Below, piece after piece: positions 28,396 to 37,803 of a stretch of DNA of 47,071 nucleotides. Every line of letters starts with the position of its first letter. Position 1 is the stretch's first letter. The DNA lies in contig CAMBSN010000012.1 in the NCBI GenBank assembly GCA_945870505.1, forward strand, positions 1-47,071. The letters are read 5' to 3'. This DNA is from Candidatus Kuenenia stuttgartensis. GTDB lineage: Bacteria > Planctomycetota > Planctomycetia > Pirellulales > UBA1268. The translations under genes and the position numbers were made by a program. Under the pieces are notes generated by a model, which was given only the letters and a program-made list of their open reading frames with translations, searched no databases and had not been told where the DNA came from.

Positions 28396-30267
28396 TCAGG
28401 AACCGATCACCTCGCGGATGGCCGCGAGCCGCTCCTGCAGGCGAGACCGGCCGCCCGGCTGCCCAACCTTCACCTTCCAGCGTTCAGGGAGGAACCGCTT
28501 CTCGGTGCATTCAAGCACCGCGGCGATTTCCTGCATCTCCTTTTCGAGCCCCTGCGCCGACGGCATGAAGTCGTCGAGCGCCGCCTTTAGGTCATCTGCA
28601 GAGATCGTGTCGGGAGTAGGGGCTCCGGCGTCGGCGGCCTGCTCCAGGCCCTTCCTGCGGGCGGCCAGCACAACGCTTTCGATGTCGGCGCCGGAGAGGC
28701 CGAGTTCGAGGTCGATCGGCCCGGGCAGGCCGGGGGCGAGCTTCACGTGCGACTTTCGCGCCATCGCTGCAAACATCGCGTCCATCTCGGCCTGGTCGTG
28801 CGGATAGAAGAGCGGAATGTGCACCTCCGCCCTGCCCTGCCGCTTGAGGTCGATGGGCAGCAGGTCGGGGCGGCTCGTAAGCAGCATCCAAACGATCTTG
28901 CCGCGGTACCGCGTGTCGCCCATCTGGCGGGCGATCATCGAGAATACGCGGGCGCTCGTGCCGGAGTCGCCGTCACTCTGGCGGTTGCCGAGCGCCGCGT
29001 CGGCTTCGTCGATCACAACGACAACCGGCCCGAGGCTGCGGAGCACCCCGAGGGCGTGCTCGAGGTTGCCCTCCGTCTCCCCCACGTACTTGCTGCGGAA
29101 GTTCTTGAGGACCACGCACGGAATCCCCACGCTGCCCGCGTAGCACTCAGCGATGAAGCTCTTTCCCGTGCCCACCGGTCCGCAGATCAGGTAGCCCATC
29201 GGCGCGCTCTCGAACTGGCCCCGCTTGATCGCCCGGGCGTCGGCCTCGAGCCGCTGCTTGGCATCCACGTGGCCCGCCACGGCATCGAGCGTGAGCCGGG
29301 GCTGGATGAACTCGATCAGCCCGTGGCACGACCGCTCGATGAGGTCTTTCTTCCGGGCCGTGAACTCGGGCCCGTCGGGAGCATTGCCCTCGCGTGCGGA
29401 GAGCGAGATCACGGCGCGGAGGCTCTCGAGGGTGAGTCCACCCGAAACGGCGGCCACCTGCCTCACGCCCTCCATCTGCTCCGGCTTCACGCCCGCGGCA
29501 GCCGCTGTCGCCAAGGCGAACCGCTCACGATCGCCCGCGTCAGGCATCGGCACCTCGATCGCCGTGATCGCAGGGTTCTGGACGAGCCGAGGATGCACTT
29601 CCGAGATTGTGTCGGCCAGCAGCACCACCGCCACGTTCACGCGTCGGAGCAGCGGGTTGGTCGCCCAGCCGAGCACCCGCACCAGCCGGCTGGCGGCGCT
29701 TCGTGATCCGGCCTCGCCATCGGGCACGAGATACTGGGCGTAGTCGAGTACGACCGCAATCCGCTTCCGCTGTTCGGGCGGGTCGATCAGATTGCGTTCC
29801 AGGATCGCGTCGATGGCCGCCACTGCCTGATCGGGGTCACGAGGCCAGGTGGCGGCGTTGCCAATCCGCTCGGTCAACCACTGGGCCATTGTCCGCAGCC
29901 GATTCGGGTCGGGGCCGGCGAGCGGCCTCAGTCCCTTGCCGACGTCGTAGGCCAGCACAATGTCCCAGCGGCCGAACATCTCCCGGGCCAGAAAGTCGGA
30001 AACCGTCCCCCAGGCGGCCGGATCAGGAGCCGAGCCGGCGGCATTCGGCGCCGCGACCGGCACGAGGTCGCGAACGTTGCCGTGCATCAGGAAGACGCAG
30101 CTCGTCCCGGAGAGATACGAGTCGCCGAGCCGCTCGGCCCAGGCTGGGCACCAGTCGGGCAGCGATCGCGAGCCGCCCAACGCGGCCGATGTGCCAAGCG
30201 AAGTCGATGCCTCGGCCGCTGCCGGCGGGCGAGAGGGTGAAACAGAGGGCGTGGCAGGGCTGGTCAC
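28396..30267 (-). CDS. AAA+ ATPase with degenerate N-terminal module and classical AAA C-terminal domain
   Basis: Walker A GPVGTGKS, pore-loop-like KYVGETEGN, Walker B VVVVIDEADAA, RQGRAE arginine-finger region; N-terminal half has IAVVLDYAQYLVP but no Walker A. Confidence 0.9.
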   Translation of the reverse strand: MTSPATPSVSPSRPPAAAEASTSLGTSAALGGSRSLPDWCPAWAERLGDSYLSGTSCVFLMHGNVRDLVPVAAPNAAGSAPDPAAWGTVSDFLAREMFGRWDIVLAYDVGKGLRPLAGPDPNRLRTMAQWLTERIGNAATWPRDPDQAVAAIDAILERNLIDPPEQRKRIAVVLDYAQYLVPDGEAGSRSAASRLVRVLGWATNPLLRRVNVAVVLLADTISEVHPRLVQNPAITAIEVPMPDAGDRERFALATAAAAGVKPEQMEGVRQVAAVSGGLTLESLRAVISLSAREGNAPDGPEFTARKKDLIERSCHGLIEFIQPRLTLDAVAGHVDAKQRLEADARAIKRGQFESAPMGYLICGPVGTGKSFIAECYAGSVGIPCVVLKNFRSKYVGETEGNLEHALGVLRSLGPVVVVIDEADAALGNRQSDGDSGTSARVFSMIARQMGDTRYRGKIVWMLLTSRPDLLPIDLKRQGRAEVHIPLFYPHDQAEMDAMFAAMARKSHVKLAPGLPGPIDLELGLSGADIESVVLAARRKGLEQAADAGAPTPDTISADDLKAALDDFMPSAQGLEKEMQEIAAVLECTEKRFLPERWKVKVGQPGGRSRLQERLAAIREVIGS

Positions 30268-30295
30268 GTTCGGCTCCCAGAGTTGCGCCGGCAGA

Positions 30296-31045
30296 TCAGG
30301 TAGTCTTCTGCGTCGCCCGCTCGGAGCCGAGTTCCTTGTCGTCGGCCTTCACGCCGGCGGTCTCGGGCGTGACCATGCCCATCGAGATTTCAAACTCGCG
30401 GAGCGCGTTGTCCGCCATCGCCTTCTCGACCGCTTCCTCCTGCTTGATCTCTTGGAGGCCTTCGCCCGACAGATCGGCCGCCACGCGAACTTTGGCGCGG
30501 TTGAGCCCGATCTTGTCCTGAATCACGTCTTCGATTTGGCCGAAGTCGGTGGTGATGTCGAAGTTGAAGCTCGTGGCCAGCTTGGCTAGTTCAGCCTCCG
30601 CGCGGGAGAGCTTCAGTTCGGCGTCGTACTTCTGGATCTTCTGCTTGAGGTCGGCCAACTTCTTGGTGGCGTGCTGGATCTTGGTGACGTTGTTGGTGTA
30701 GGCGGTCTCGTGAAGCTTGAGTTGGGCTTCGTTCTCCGCAAGCTCCTTCTTCGCTTTCTGCAGCTCGAGCGCAAACCTCGAGGCCGTCTCCCGCTCGCCG
30801 ACTTGGAGGTAGGCCTTGATCCGGGCCTCGAGCGCCGCCACGTGCTGCCGGTCGCCATTGACCTGCCGCGTGACCCGCTCCACGAGGGCCCGGTACTGCT
30901 CGAGCCCTTCGCGGCCTTCCTTCATCTGATCGACCGCCTTGTCGTACTCGTACTGGAGTTGGGCGACAGGGTCGGCGGTCCAGAAAAAGTTGGCGATTTT
31001 GTTCATCTGGGCCGCGAGGGACTTCCAGAGCTTGCCGAGGATCAT
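30296..31045 (-). CDS. PspA/IM30 (Vipp1) family protein
   Basis: All-helical/coiled-coil sequence starting MILGKLWKSLAAQMNKIANFFWTADPVAQLQYEYDKAVDQMKEGREGLEQYRALVERVTRQ, like PspA helices 1-2. Confidence 0.85.
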   Translation of the reverse strand: MILGKLWKSLAAQMNKIANFFWTADPVAQLQYEYDKAVDQMKEGREGLEQYRALVERVTRQVNGDRQHVAALEARIKAYLQVGERETASRFALELQKAKKELAENEAQLKLHETAYTNNVTKIQHATKKLADLKQKIQKYDAELKLSRAEAELAKLATSFNFDITTDFGQIEDVIQDKIGLNRAKVRVAADLSGEGLQEIKQEEAVEKAMADNALREFEISMGMVTPETAGVKADDKELGSERATQKTT

Positions 31046-31299
31046 GGGCGGTGACTCCGCACGTGGACGGACGAAGGATGACTGTGTGGGATTCCCGAAA
31101 CGCGGAAAATCCCCGGTCTTTTGTGATACCGCTGGAGGGGGACGCCGTCAATCGGCCCGGCGAATCCAACGGCGTGGACGCCGGCCCAACGACCGCAGCG
31201 ATCGCGGGGCCAGTGGGGGAGTCGCGAATGGCCGAAGTTCGGCAACTGGACTCACCTGCCCCCACGCGTGGAGCCAGTCTCTATCGTTTGGGTAGCCCC

Positions 31300-31707
31300 A
31301 TGTTTTTTCTTCAACGAATGATCTGCGTCGCAGCATTGCTCGCATTCACGGCTGGCTGCCGTGAGGACAGTTTTGATCTGGAGTTCCACATGCCGGTCTT
31401 TGTGAAGCGGATCGAGTTGACTATCAACCAATCCACGGGGCAGGAACCGCGCCGAGTCCGAAGTGGCGTTTATGCGATAACGCTCGACGAGAATGGCAAA
31501 GCAACGCTTCGATCCTCTTGGCCAATAGCTCGATATCACAGGGAGTTCGTTGTGACACCGACCGAACGCCTGCAGATGCCCGCAGGCTATCGGGTGGTCG
31601 ACAGCGGCTGGGATATGAGCACAGTGACAATACGTACGCCGTGGGGCGTCACTTCGCGTTCAAAGCTTGACGGCTCTGTTTTCTGGATGGAGATCGCCAG
31701 GCAATGA
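31300..31707 (+). CDS. Putative lipoprotein
   Basis: MFFLQRMICVAALLAFTAGC lipobox; divergent from PspA operon. Confidence 0.6.
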   Translation: MFFLQRMICVAALLAFTAGCREDSFDLEFHMPVFVKRIELTINQSTGQEPRRVRSGVYAITLDENGKATLRSSWPIARYHREFVVTPTERLQMPAGYRVVDSGWDMSTVTIRTPWGVTSRSKLDGSVFWMEIARQ

Positions 31708-31815
31708 TCAGACACCCGGCCCGCAAGTCGGTCCCCGCTAGGTCCCGATTTGAGGATTTTTGAGGATTCCTGACCGGCTGACGAAACCCTCGATCACGAA
31801 ACCCTTATTTTCTAG

Positions 31816-31890
31816 GGTGGCTAACGGGACTCGAACCCGCGACCCTCGGTACCACAAACCGATGCTCTAACCAACTGAGCTATAGCCACC
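31816..31890 (-). tRNA. tRNA-His (GTG anticodon)
   Basis: Minus strand GTGGCTATAGCTCAGTTGGTTAGAGCATCGGTTTGTGGTACCGAGGGTCGCGGGTTCGAACCCGTTAGCCAC; anticodon loop TTGTGGT; encoded G-1 opposite C73; CCA not encoded. Confidence 0.96.
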
Positions 31891-31988
31891 ATGAGGCCGC
31901 GATTGTAGCAAACGGGCTCACGGTTTCAGGCCCCCTGCCACAACCCGGCCGAAAGTCCCGGCGTTCCCGCACCCGCGGTTCGGCAGCG

Positions 31989-32441
31989 TCACTCCCGGCG
32001 GCGGGAGTCGATCACGATCGTCACCGGGCCGTCGTTGACCAGCGCCACCTGCATGTCGGCGGCAAACACGCCTCGCTCCGGCCGCCTCCCAGCCTGCGAT
32101 TCCACGGCCGCCAGAAACCGTTCGTAGAGCGGCACCGCCTCCTCCGGGCGGGCCGCCTCGATGAAACTCGGCCGGTTGCCCTTCGCCGTCGAGGCGATCA
32201 GGGTGAACTGGCTGATCACGAGCAGGCCGCCGTTCACCTCGGTCACGCTGCGGTTCATCTTCCCGGCCTCATCGGCGAAGATCCGCATCTGCGCCACCTT
32301 GCCCGCGAGCCAATCGGCATCGGACGGTGTGTCGCCCGCCTCCACGCCGACGAGCACGAGCAGCCCCGTCCCGATCCGGCCGACCACGTCGCCGCCGATC
32401 GTCACGCTCGCCTCGCTCACCCGCTGGATCACCGCTCGCAT
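31989..32441 (-). CDS. dtd: D-aminoacyl-tRNA deacylase
   Basis: [33 protein letters not shown]...[23 protein letters not shown]...[21 protein letters not shown]. Confidence 0.97.
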   Translation of the reverse strand: MRAVIQRVSEASVTIGGDVVGRIGTGLLVLVGVEAGDTPSDADWLAGKVAQMRIFADEAGKMNRSVTEVNGGLLVISQFTLIASTAKGNRPSFIEAARPEEAVPLYERFLAAVESQAGRRPERGVFAADMQVALVNDGPVTIVIDSRRRE

Positions 32442-32490
32442 GGCGAAAGTGTAGCCGCGCGGCCCGGCACAACGGTGACTGCAAGGCCGC

Positions 32491-32688
32491 TCACGCCGAG
32501 GCTTCGCCCACGCGTGCGGCAATCCTGTCGATCAAGTCGGGGTGAAACCCGATCCCAGCCCGTACCATGCGTGCAGCAGCGTCCCGAAACGAGGGAAGCA
32601 AACCCGCTGCCTTGGCTTTCGCCAACACCCCGAGACTGCCGATGCTCGCCAACGCGATCAGCGGATTAGTGTTCGTGAAGACGGTCAC
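32491..32688 (-). pseudogene. Internally deleted DUF3368 (PIN-like) toxin
   Basis: MTVFTNTNPLIALASIG (N-term) joined to [45 protein letters not shown] (C-term); central catalytic region absent. Confidence 0.7.
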
Positions 32689-32939
32689 AGGAGCGATGTC
32701 TCCCGAGCAAGGTCTTCGGGGGTGTCGGACAAGAGCGTGGCACCCGCCTCCATCGCACGCAGCAGGAACTGCACACGTGGAATCCCCAGCCAGCGCGCTG
32801 CCATTCCTGAAGACAGCCGCCCGTCACGAAACAGCTCAATGGCGGTTTGAACTTTCATCAAGTCGCCAAACTCGGACGGCTCCAGGTGGAGGCCCGCAAG
32901 AATCTCAGGCAGACACTCGACTTCGACGGTTGTTTTCAT
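32685..32939 (-). CDS. UPF0175-family putative antitoxin
   Basis: KVQTAIELFRDGRLSSGMAARWLGIPRVQFLLRAMEAGATLL; overlaps toxin remnant by ATGA. Confidence 0.85.
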   Translation of the reverse strand: MKTTVEVECLPEILAGLHLEPSEFGDLMKVQTAIELFRDGRLSSGMAARWLGIPRVQFLLRAMEAGATLLSDTPEDLARETSLL

Positions 32940-33090
32940 GCCCTGATTATAGTCCGTCACCCTGAGGCAAACTCACCTGTGCCCGGCGGTGGCGGTTTCC
33001 TACCATTCGCGGCGATCGGAGAGCCGGGGCGGCAACCCCATGGCTCAGGCCATCGGGCTTCCTGATCCGCGTCCGTCATGCGAGTGACTC

Positions 33091-33867
33091 ATGAGCAAGC
33101 AGGCACCGACCGTCTCCACCTCGCCGCTCCCTGCCGGCCGCGGCTGCGTGAACGACGTCGCGATCCTCGCGCTTGATATCCCCCTCTTTCCCGTCGATCG
33201 ACTGATGCAGCTCGACGCGGTCGCCGCCGCCCGAAACACGGCTGCCATCCGCATCGGCTGGGCGGCAATCTTCCTCAAGGCCTACGCCCTCGTGGCCCGC
33301 GAGACGCCGCCCCTCCGCAGCTGGCTCGCGGGCAGGTTCCGCCGGCGGCTGGCCATGAGTTCCGAGAGCGTGGCCTCTCTGGCGATCAACCGCGGCGACG
33401 ACGGCGACGATCGGCTGTTCTTCGCGAGGCTCGCCCGGCCCGAAGCCACACCGCTGCCGCTGCTCCAGAAATCGATCGACCGGTTCGTCACGCAGCCCGT
33501 CGAGGAGGTATTCGCACGGCAGCTCGAGCTCGAGGGCGTGCCGGGCTGGCTCCGCCGCACGATTCTCCGCTGGAACATCCGCTCGACGTCGCCCAAGCGG
33601 GTCACGCGAATCGGGACATTCAGCCTCTCGACCCTCGCCGGCTTCTCCGCCACCAACCGGTTCCATCCCACCATCTGCACCACGAGCCTCTCCTACGGCC
33701 CCCTCGACGGCGACGGCCGCTGCCTCGTGACCGTGATCGCCGACCACCGGGTGCTCGATGGCGCGGCGGTGGCGAAGGCTCTGGCGCGGCTGGAGGAGGT
33801 GCTCACCACCGAAATCGTCGCCGAACTCAGGACGGCTCGCCCCGTCCCTGCCGAAGCCGCCGCCTGA
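33091..33867 (+). CDS. Standalone 2-oxoacid dehydrogenase acyltransferase (E2 catalytic domain)-like protein
   Basis: C-term GTFSLSTLAGFSATNRFHPTICTTSLSYGPLDGDGRCLVTVIADHRVLDGAAVAKALARLEEVL, like the E2 DHRxxDG active site; no lipoyl domain. Confidence 0.7.
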   Translation: MSKQAPTVSTSPLPAGRGCVNDVAILALDIPLFPVDRLMQLDAVAAARNTAAIRIGWAAIFLKAYALVARETPPLRSWLAGRFRRRLAMSSESVASLAINRGDDGDDRLFFARLARPEATPLPLLQKSIDRFVTQPVEEVFARQLELEGVPGWLRRTILRWNIRSTSPKRVTRIGTFSLSTLAGFSATNRFHPTICTTSLSYGPLDGDGRCLVTVIADHRVLDGAAVAKALARLEEVLTTEIVAELRTARPVPAEAAA

Positions 33868-35155
33868 TCTCGGCGAGCCGCTCGGCGAGATCCCGCTCCA
33901 GCCCGCGGTCGCTCGGCTCGTAGTAGTCCTTCTCCACGCCGAGGTAATCCTGTGCTGCGATCCCATCGGGGGCGTCGTGGGAATACTCGTAGCCCTGCCC
34001 GTGTCCGAGCCGCTTCGCGCCGGCGTAGTGCTTGTCTTGGAGATGCCGCGGCACGGGGATCACCGCCTGCTCGCGAACGTCGCTGCGGGCCGCAGCAATC
34101 GCCGTCGTGCAGGCGTTGCTCTTGGGCGCAAGCGCCAGATAGATGACCGCCTGTGCGAGCGTGAGCTGGCACTCCGGCAGGCCGACGAACTCGGTCGCCT
34201 GCATCGCCGCCACGGCGATCATCAACGCCCGCGGATCGGCATTGCCCACGTCTTCGCTGGCGAGGATCACGAGCCGCCGCGAGAGAAATCGCACGTCTTC
34301 GCCCCCTTCGAGCATTCGCGCCAGCCAGTAGAGGCCGGCGTCCGCGTCGCTGCCGCGGATGCTCTTGATCAGGGCGCTGGCGCAGTCGTAGTGCGTGTCG
34401 CCCGAATCGTAAGCCACCACCTTCCGCTGCACGCTCTCACGCGCCAGATCAACCGTGAACGTGAGCGGCCGCTCGCCGCTCGAAAGCACGCCCACTTCGA
34501 GCGCGCCGAGCGCCCGCCGGGCGTCGCCATCGGAAGTCTCCACGAGAAACTCTCGCGCCTCGGGCAGAAGCGTGATCTGCTCCCGGCCCAGGCCGTGGTC
34601 GCGGTCGGCCACGGCTCGGTCGAGAATCTCCGCGATGTCGTGCTTTGAGAGGGCTTCCAGTTCGAAGATCCGGCTGCGGCTGACCAGGGCGCTGGTGAGC
34701 GCGAAGAAGGGATTTTGCGTGGTCGCCCCGATCAGCGCGATCACCCCGTTCTCGACGTCGGGGAGGAGCACGTCTTGCTGCGCCTTGTTGAAGCGGTGGA
34801 TCTCGTCGATGAACAAACAGGTCTTCTGGCCGTCATCTTCGAGCCGTCGGCGCGCGGCCTCGAGCACCTCACGAACGTCCTTCACGCCCGACGCGGTCGC
34901 GGAGAGTTCCACGAACCGTCGCTTCGTCTCGTTGGCGATGATCTCGGCGAGCGTCGTCTTCCCCACGCCCGGCGGCCCGTAGAGGATCACCGACCCGAGC
35001 CGGTCGGCCTCGATCAGCCGCCGCAGGAGTTTTCCGGCGCCGACGACGTTGTCCTGCCCCACGTAGTCGGCCAAGCGTCGCGGCCGCATCCGGGCAGCGA
35101 GCGGTGCGGCTCGGGCGACGTTGGCGGCCCGCGATGCGGCGAAGAGGTCGGGCAT
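33827..35155 (-). CDS. rarA: Replication-associated recombination protein A (AAA+)
   Basis: MRPRRLADYVGQDNVVG, ILYGPPGVGKTTLAEIIA, FIDEIHRFNKAQQDVLLPDVENG, IGATTQNPFF, DGDARRALGALE, HYDCASALIKSIRGSDADAGLYWLARML. Confidence 0.97.
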   Translation of the reverse strand: MPDLFAASRAANVARAAPLAARMRPRRLADYVGQDNVVGAGKLLRRLIEADRLGSVILYGPPGVGKTTLAEIIANETKRRFVELSATASGVKDVREVLEAARRRLEDDGQKTCLFIDEIHRFNKAQQDVLLPDVENGVIALIGATTQNPFFALTSALVSRSRIFELEALSKHDIAEILDRAVADRDHGLGREQITLLPEAREFLVETSDGDARRALGALEVGVLSSGERPLTFTVDLARESVQRKVVAYDSGDTHYDCASALIKSIRGSDADAGLYWLARMLEGGEDVRFLSRRLVILASEDVGNADPRALMIAVAAMQATEFVGLPECQLTLAQAVIYLALAPKSNACTTAIAAARSDVREQAVIPVPRHLQDKHYAGAKRLGHGQGYEYSHDAPDGIAAQDYLGVEKDYYEPSDRGLERDLAERLAEIRRRLRQGRGEPS

Positions 35156-35178
35156 GAATGGCCTCGCGGCGCGGGCCG

Positions 35179-35637
35179 TCAGCCGGCCCAGACAAACTCG
35201 ACTGGCACGTCGATGTCGGGATGCAGGCTCTTGTGCACGGGGCAGGTGTGGGCGGCCTGCTCGAGCGTCGTCCGGTGCGGGTGATCCGGCGGCAGCGGGA
35301 TTGTGATTCGGGTGCGAAGCGACGCAATCCGCCGCGGAGGCTCCTTCGTCATCTCCTTCACGGTCTCGACGGTGGCGCCGGCGAGGTCGATGCCGTGCCG
35401 TTCCGCCACGATCCCCATGATCGTCATCATGCACGCGCCCAGGGCCGTTGCCACCAGGTCGGTCGGCGAAAAGCTCTCCCCCTTGCCGTGGTTGTCGACC
35501 GGGGCGTCGGTGACCAGCGTGGTGCCTGACGGGCCGTGGGTGGCGCGGCAGCGGAGGCCGCCTTCGTAGACCGACGCAAGTGTGACCACGGCGATTGTGC
35601 TCCTGAACCGGGAAACGGGGGGCGATGCGAGTCTCAT
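35179..35637 (-). CDS. OsmC-family protein
   Basis: YEGGLRCRATHGPSG...GKGESFSPTDLVATALGACMMTIMGIVAERHGIDL...TCPVHKSL; GTG at 35589 is an alternative start. Confidence 0.9.
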   Translation of the reverse strand: MRLASPPVSRFRSTIAVVTLASVYEGGLRCRATHGPSGTTLVTDAPVDNHGKGESFSPTDLVATALGACMMTIMGIVAERHGIDLAGATVETVKEMTKEPPRRIASLRTRITIPLPPDHPHRTTLEQAAHTCPVHKSLHPDIDVPVEFVWAG

Positions 35638-35703
35638 CCTAACGTCCGGCGAGGCTACGATGGTGGCGGCCATTTCCGGCCTTGCGAGGCACCCGCCGCT
35701 CCG

Positions 35704-37623
35704 ATGGGATTCCGTTCGCTCCAGGCCTGCGTCGACGCCCTGCAGAATGACCGTCAGGCCACAGGCCCGCTGGCCCGGCGGCAGCTCGTCGTCGTCGATC
35801 ACCCCGTCGATCCCCAGCTTGAGATCGCCGAGATCCAGCGGCGGCTGTTCCGCGCCGGCGGACCGGCGATGCTGTTTTCGAAGCCCCGCGGCAGCGACTT
35901 CCCAGTGCTCGTGAATCTCTACGGCACGCGGCAGCGGGTCGAGCGGATCTTCGCCGACACCCTCGATCGAGTGCGGCGGCTCGTGGAACTCAAGCTCGAT
36001 CCCACGGCCGCGCTGCGGAAGCCGGGCCGCTACTGGCGGTCGCCCATCGATGCATTGGCGATGCTCCCGAAGCGGGTCCGTAGTGGTCCGGTGCTCACTC
36101 GCTCGATCCCGCTCTCCCGGCTGCCGCAGGTGGTGTCGTGGCCAGGCGACGGCGGCCCGTTCATCACACTGCCGGCCGTCTACAGCGAGCATCCGGACAC
36201 ACCCGGCACGAAGCACTCGAACCTCGGCATGTACCGGGTGCAGCTCGCCGGCAATGCCTACGAACACGACCGTGAGGCAGGCCTCCACTACCAGCTCCAC
36301 CGCGGCATCGGCGTGCACCACGCCGCCGCTCTCGCAAGGGGCGCACCGCTGAAGGTGGCGATCTTCGTGGGCGGCTCACCGGCCATGGCCGTGTCGGCGG
36401 TAATGCCGCTTCCCGAGGGACTCTCGGAGCTCACGTTCGCCGGCGCGCTGGCCGGCCATCGCATCCCGATGATTCCCCGTCGCGGCGGACCAGCCATCTA
36501 CGCCGACGCCGACTTTGTGATCGAGGGCACGGTGAACCCCGGGGCCACCAAGCCCGAGGGGCCGTTCGGCGACCACCTCGGCTACTACGCCCGGCGGCAC
36601 GAGTTTCCGCTGCTCCGCGTGGATCACGTCTGGCACCGCGAGGGGGCGATCTGGCCGGTCACCGTGGTCGGCCGGCCGCCGCAGGAAGACACACTCTTTG
36701 GCTGGCTGGTCCACGAACTCACCGGCCCCGTGATCCCTACGGTTCTTCCCGGCGTGTCGAGCATTCATGCCGTCGACGCCTCGGGCGTGCATCCGCTCCT
36801 ACTGGCTGTTGGCAGCGAACGCTATCTCCCCTGGAAGCGGTCCGACCGGCCGGCCGAACTGCTCACGCAGGCCTCGGCGATCCTCGGCCAGGGGCAGTTA
36901 TCGCTGGCAAAGTATCTCTTCATCGTCGACGGGAACGAAGCGCCCGGGCTCGATGCCCACGACGTTGAGCCCTTCCTGGCCCACCTGCTCGCCCGAGTCG
37001 ACTGGACCCGCGACTGCCACTTCCACACCGAGACCACGATCGACACGCTCGACTACTCGGGCAGTGGCTTCAACGCTGGTTCCAAACTCGTGGTGGCGGC
37101 GCGGGGGCCGGCGCGTCGCGAACTCACGACCGATCTACCGCCGGGGGTGTCGTTGCCCGATGGCTTCGCCAACCCGCGGGTCTGCCTGCCGGGCGTCGTG
37201 GCGGTCGAGGGCCCACGGATCGAGCCCCGGCCACAGCTCGACGCGCCAAGCGACGCGGCGATCTGGGAATCGGCCCGCACCAGCCCGTGGTCGGCCGACG
37301 TGGAGCGGCTCTGCCACGCCATCGGCCCCGAGCATCCGCTCCGCCGCTTCCCGCTCATCGTCGTCGTCGATGATGCCGGCTTCGCCGCCGCCTCGCTCGC
37401 CAACTGGCTGTGGCTCACGTTCACACGGTCGAATCCCGCGGCCAACGTGCACGGCGTCGAGGCCTTCACTCAGCAGAAGCACTGGGGCTGCCGGGGTCCG
37501 CTCGTGATCGACGCCCGGCTCAAGCCACACCACGCGCCGCCCGTCGAAGAAGATCCGGCGATCACGGCCGCCGTCGACGCGCTGTGCGTTCGCGGCGGCC
37601 CGCTGGAGGGCCTCGGGCTGTAA
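35704..37623 (+). CDS. UbiD-family decarboxylase
   Basis: GTRQRVERIF...LPAVYSEHPDTPGTKHSNLGMYRVQLAG...GLHYQLHRGIGVHH...EGPFGDHLGYYARRHEFPLLRV. Confidence 0.95.
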   Translation: MGFRSLQACVDALQNDRQATGPLARRQLVVVDHPVDPQLEIAEIQRRLFRAGGPAMLFSKPRGSDFPVLVNLYGTRQRVERIFADTLDRVRRLVELKLDPTAALRKPGRYWRSPIDALAMLPKRVRSGPVLTRSIPLSRLPQVVSWPGDGGPFITLPAVYSEHPDTPGTKHSNLGMYRVQLAGNAYEHDREAGLHYQLHRGIGVHHAAALARGAPLKVAIFVGGSPAMAVSAVMPLPEGLSELTFAGALAGHRIPMIPRRGGPAIYADADFVIEGTVNPGATKPEGPFGDHLGYYARRHEFPLLRVDHVWHREGAIWPVTVVGRPPQEDTLFGWLVHELTGPVIPTVLPGVSSIHAVDASGVHPLLLAVGSERYLPWKRSDRPAELLTQASAILGQGQLSLAKYLFIVDGNEAPGLDAHDVEPFLAHLLARVDWTRDCHFHTETTIDTLDYSGSGFNAGSKLVVAARGPARRELTTDLPPGVSLPDGFANPRVCLPGVVAVEGPRIEPRPQLDAPSDAAIWESARTSPWSADVERLCHAIGPEHPLRRFPLIVVVDDAGFAAASLANWLWLTFTRSNPAANVHGVEAFTQQKHWGCRGPLVIDARLKPHHAPPVEEDPAITAAVDALCVRGGPLEGLGL

Positions 37624-37656
37624 GGCCGCGGGCGTCCTCGCTAGGCGCGACGGCTG

Positions 37657-37732
37657 GTGGCGGTTCACCCCACGCCTCACGGCGTTGGGCTTATACGGCC
37701 GAGAAAGCCGACCGGCCGTAAGGCCGCGGGCG
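37657..37732 (-). repeat. REP-like element, copy 2 (inverted relative to 12331-12410)
   Basis: ggtggcggttcaccccacgcctcacggcgttgggcttatacggccgagaaagccgaccggccgtaaggccgcgggcg; reverse complement closely matches copy 1. Confidence 0.85.
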
Positions 37733-37803
37733 TCCCCACACGCAGGGGCCAGCTTCAAGCCGACCGGCCGTAAGGCCGCGGGCAAACCACGCTGGCCGCC
37801 GCG

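Noticed and set aside
31148-31345. Short minus-strand ORFs upstream of pspA
   Set aside because: No start context or family similarity; region more likely a divergent promoter/leader
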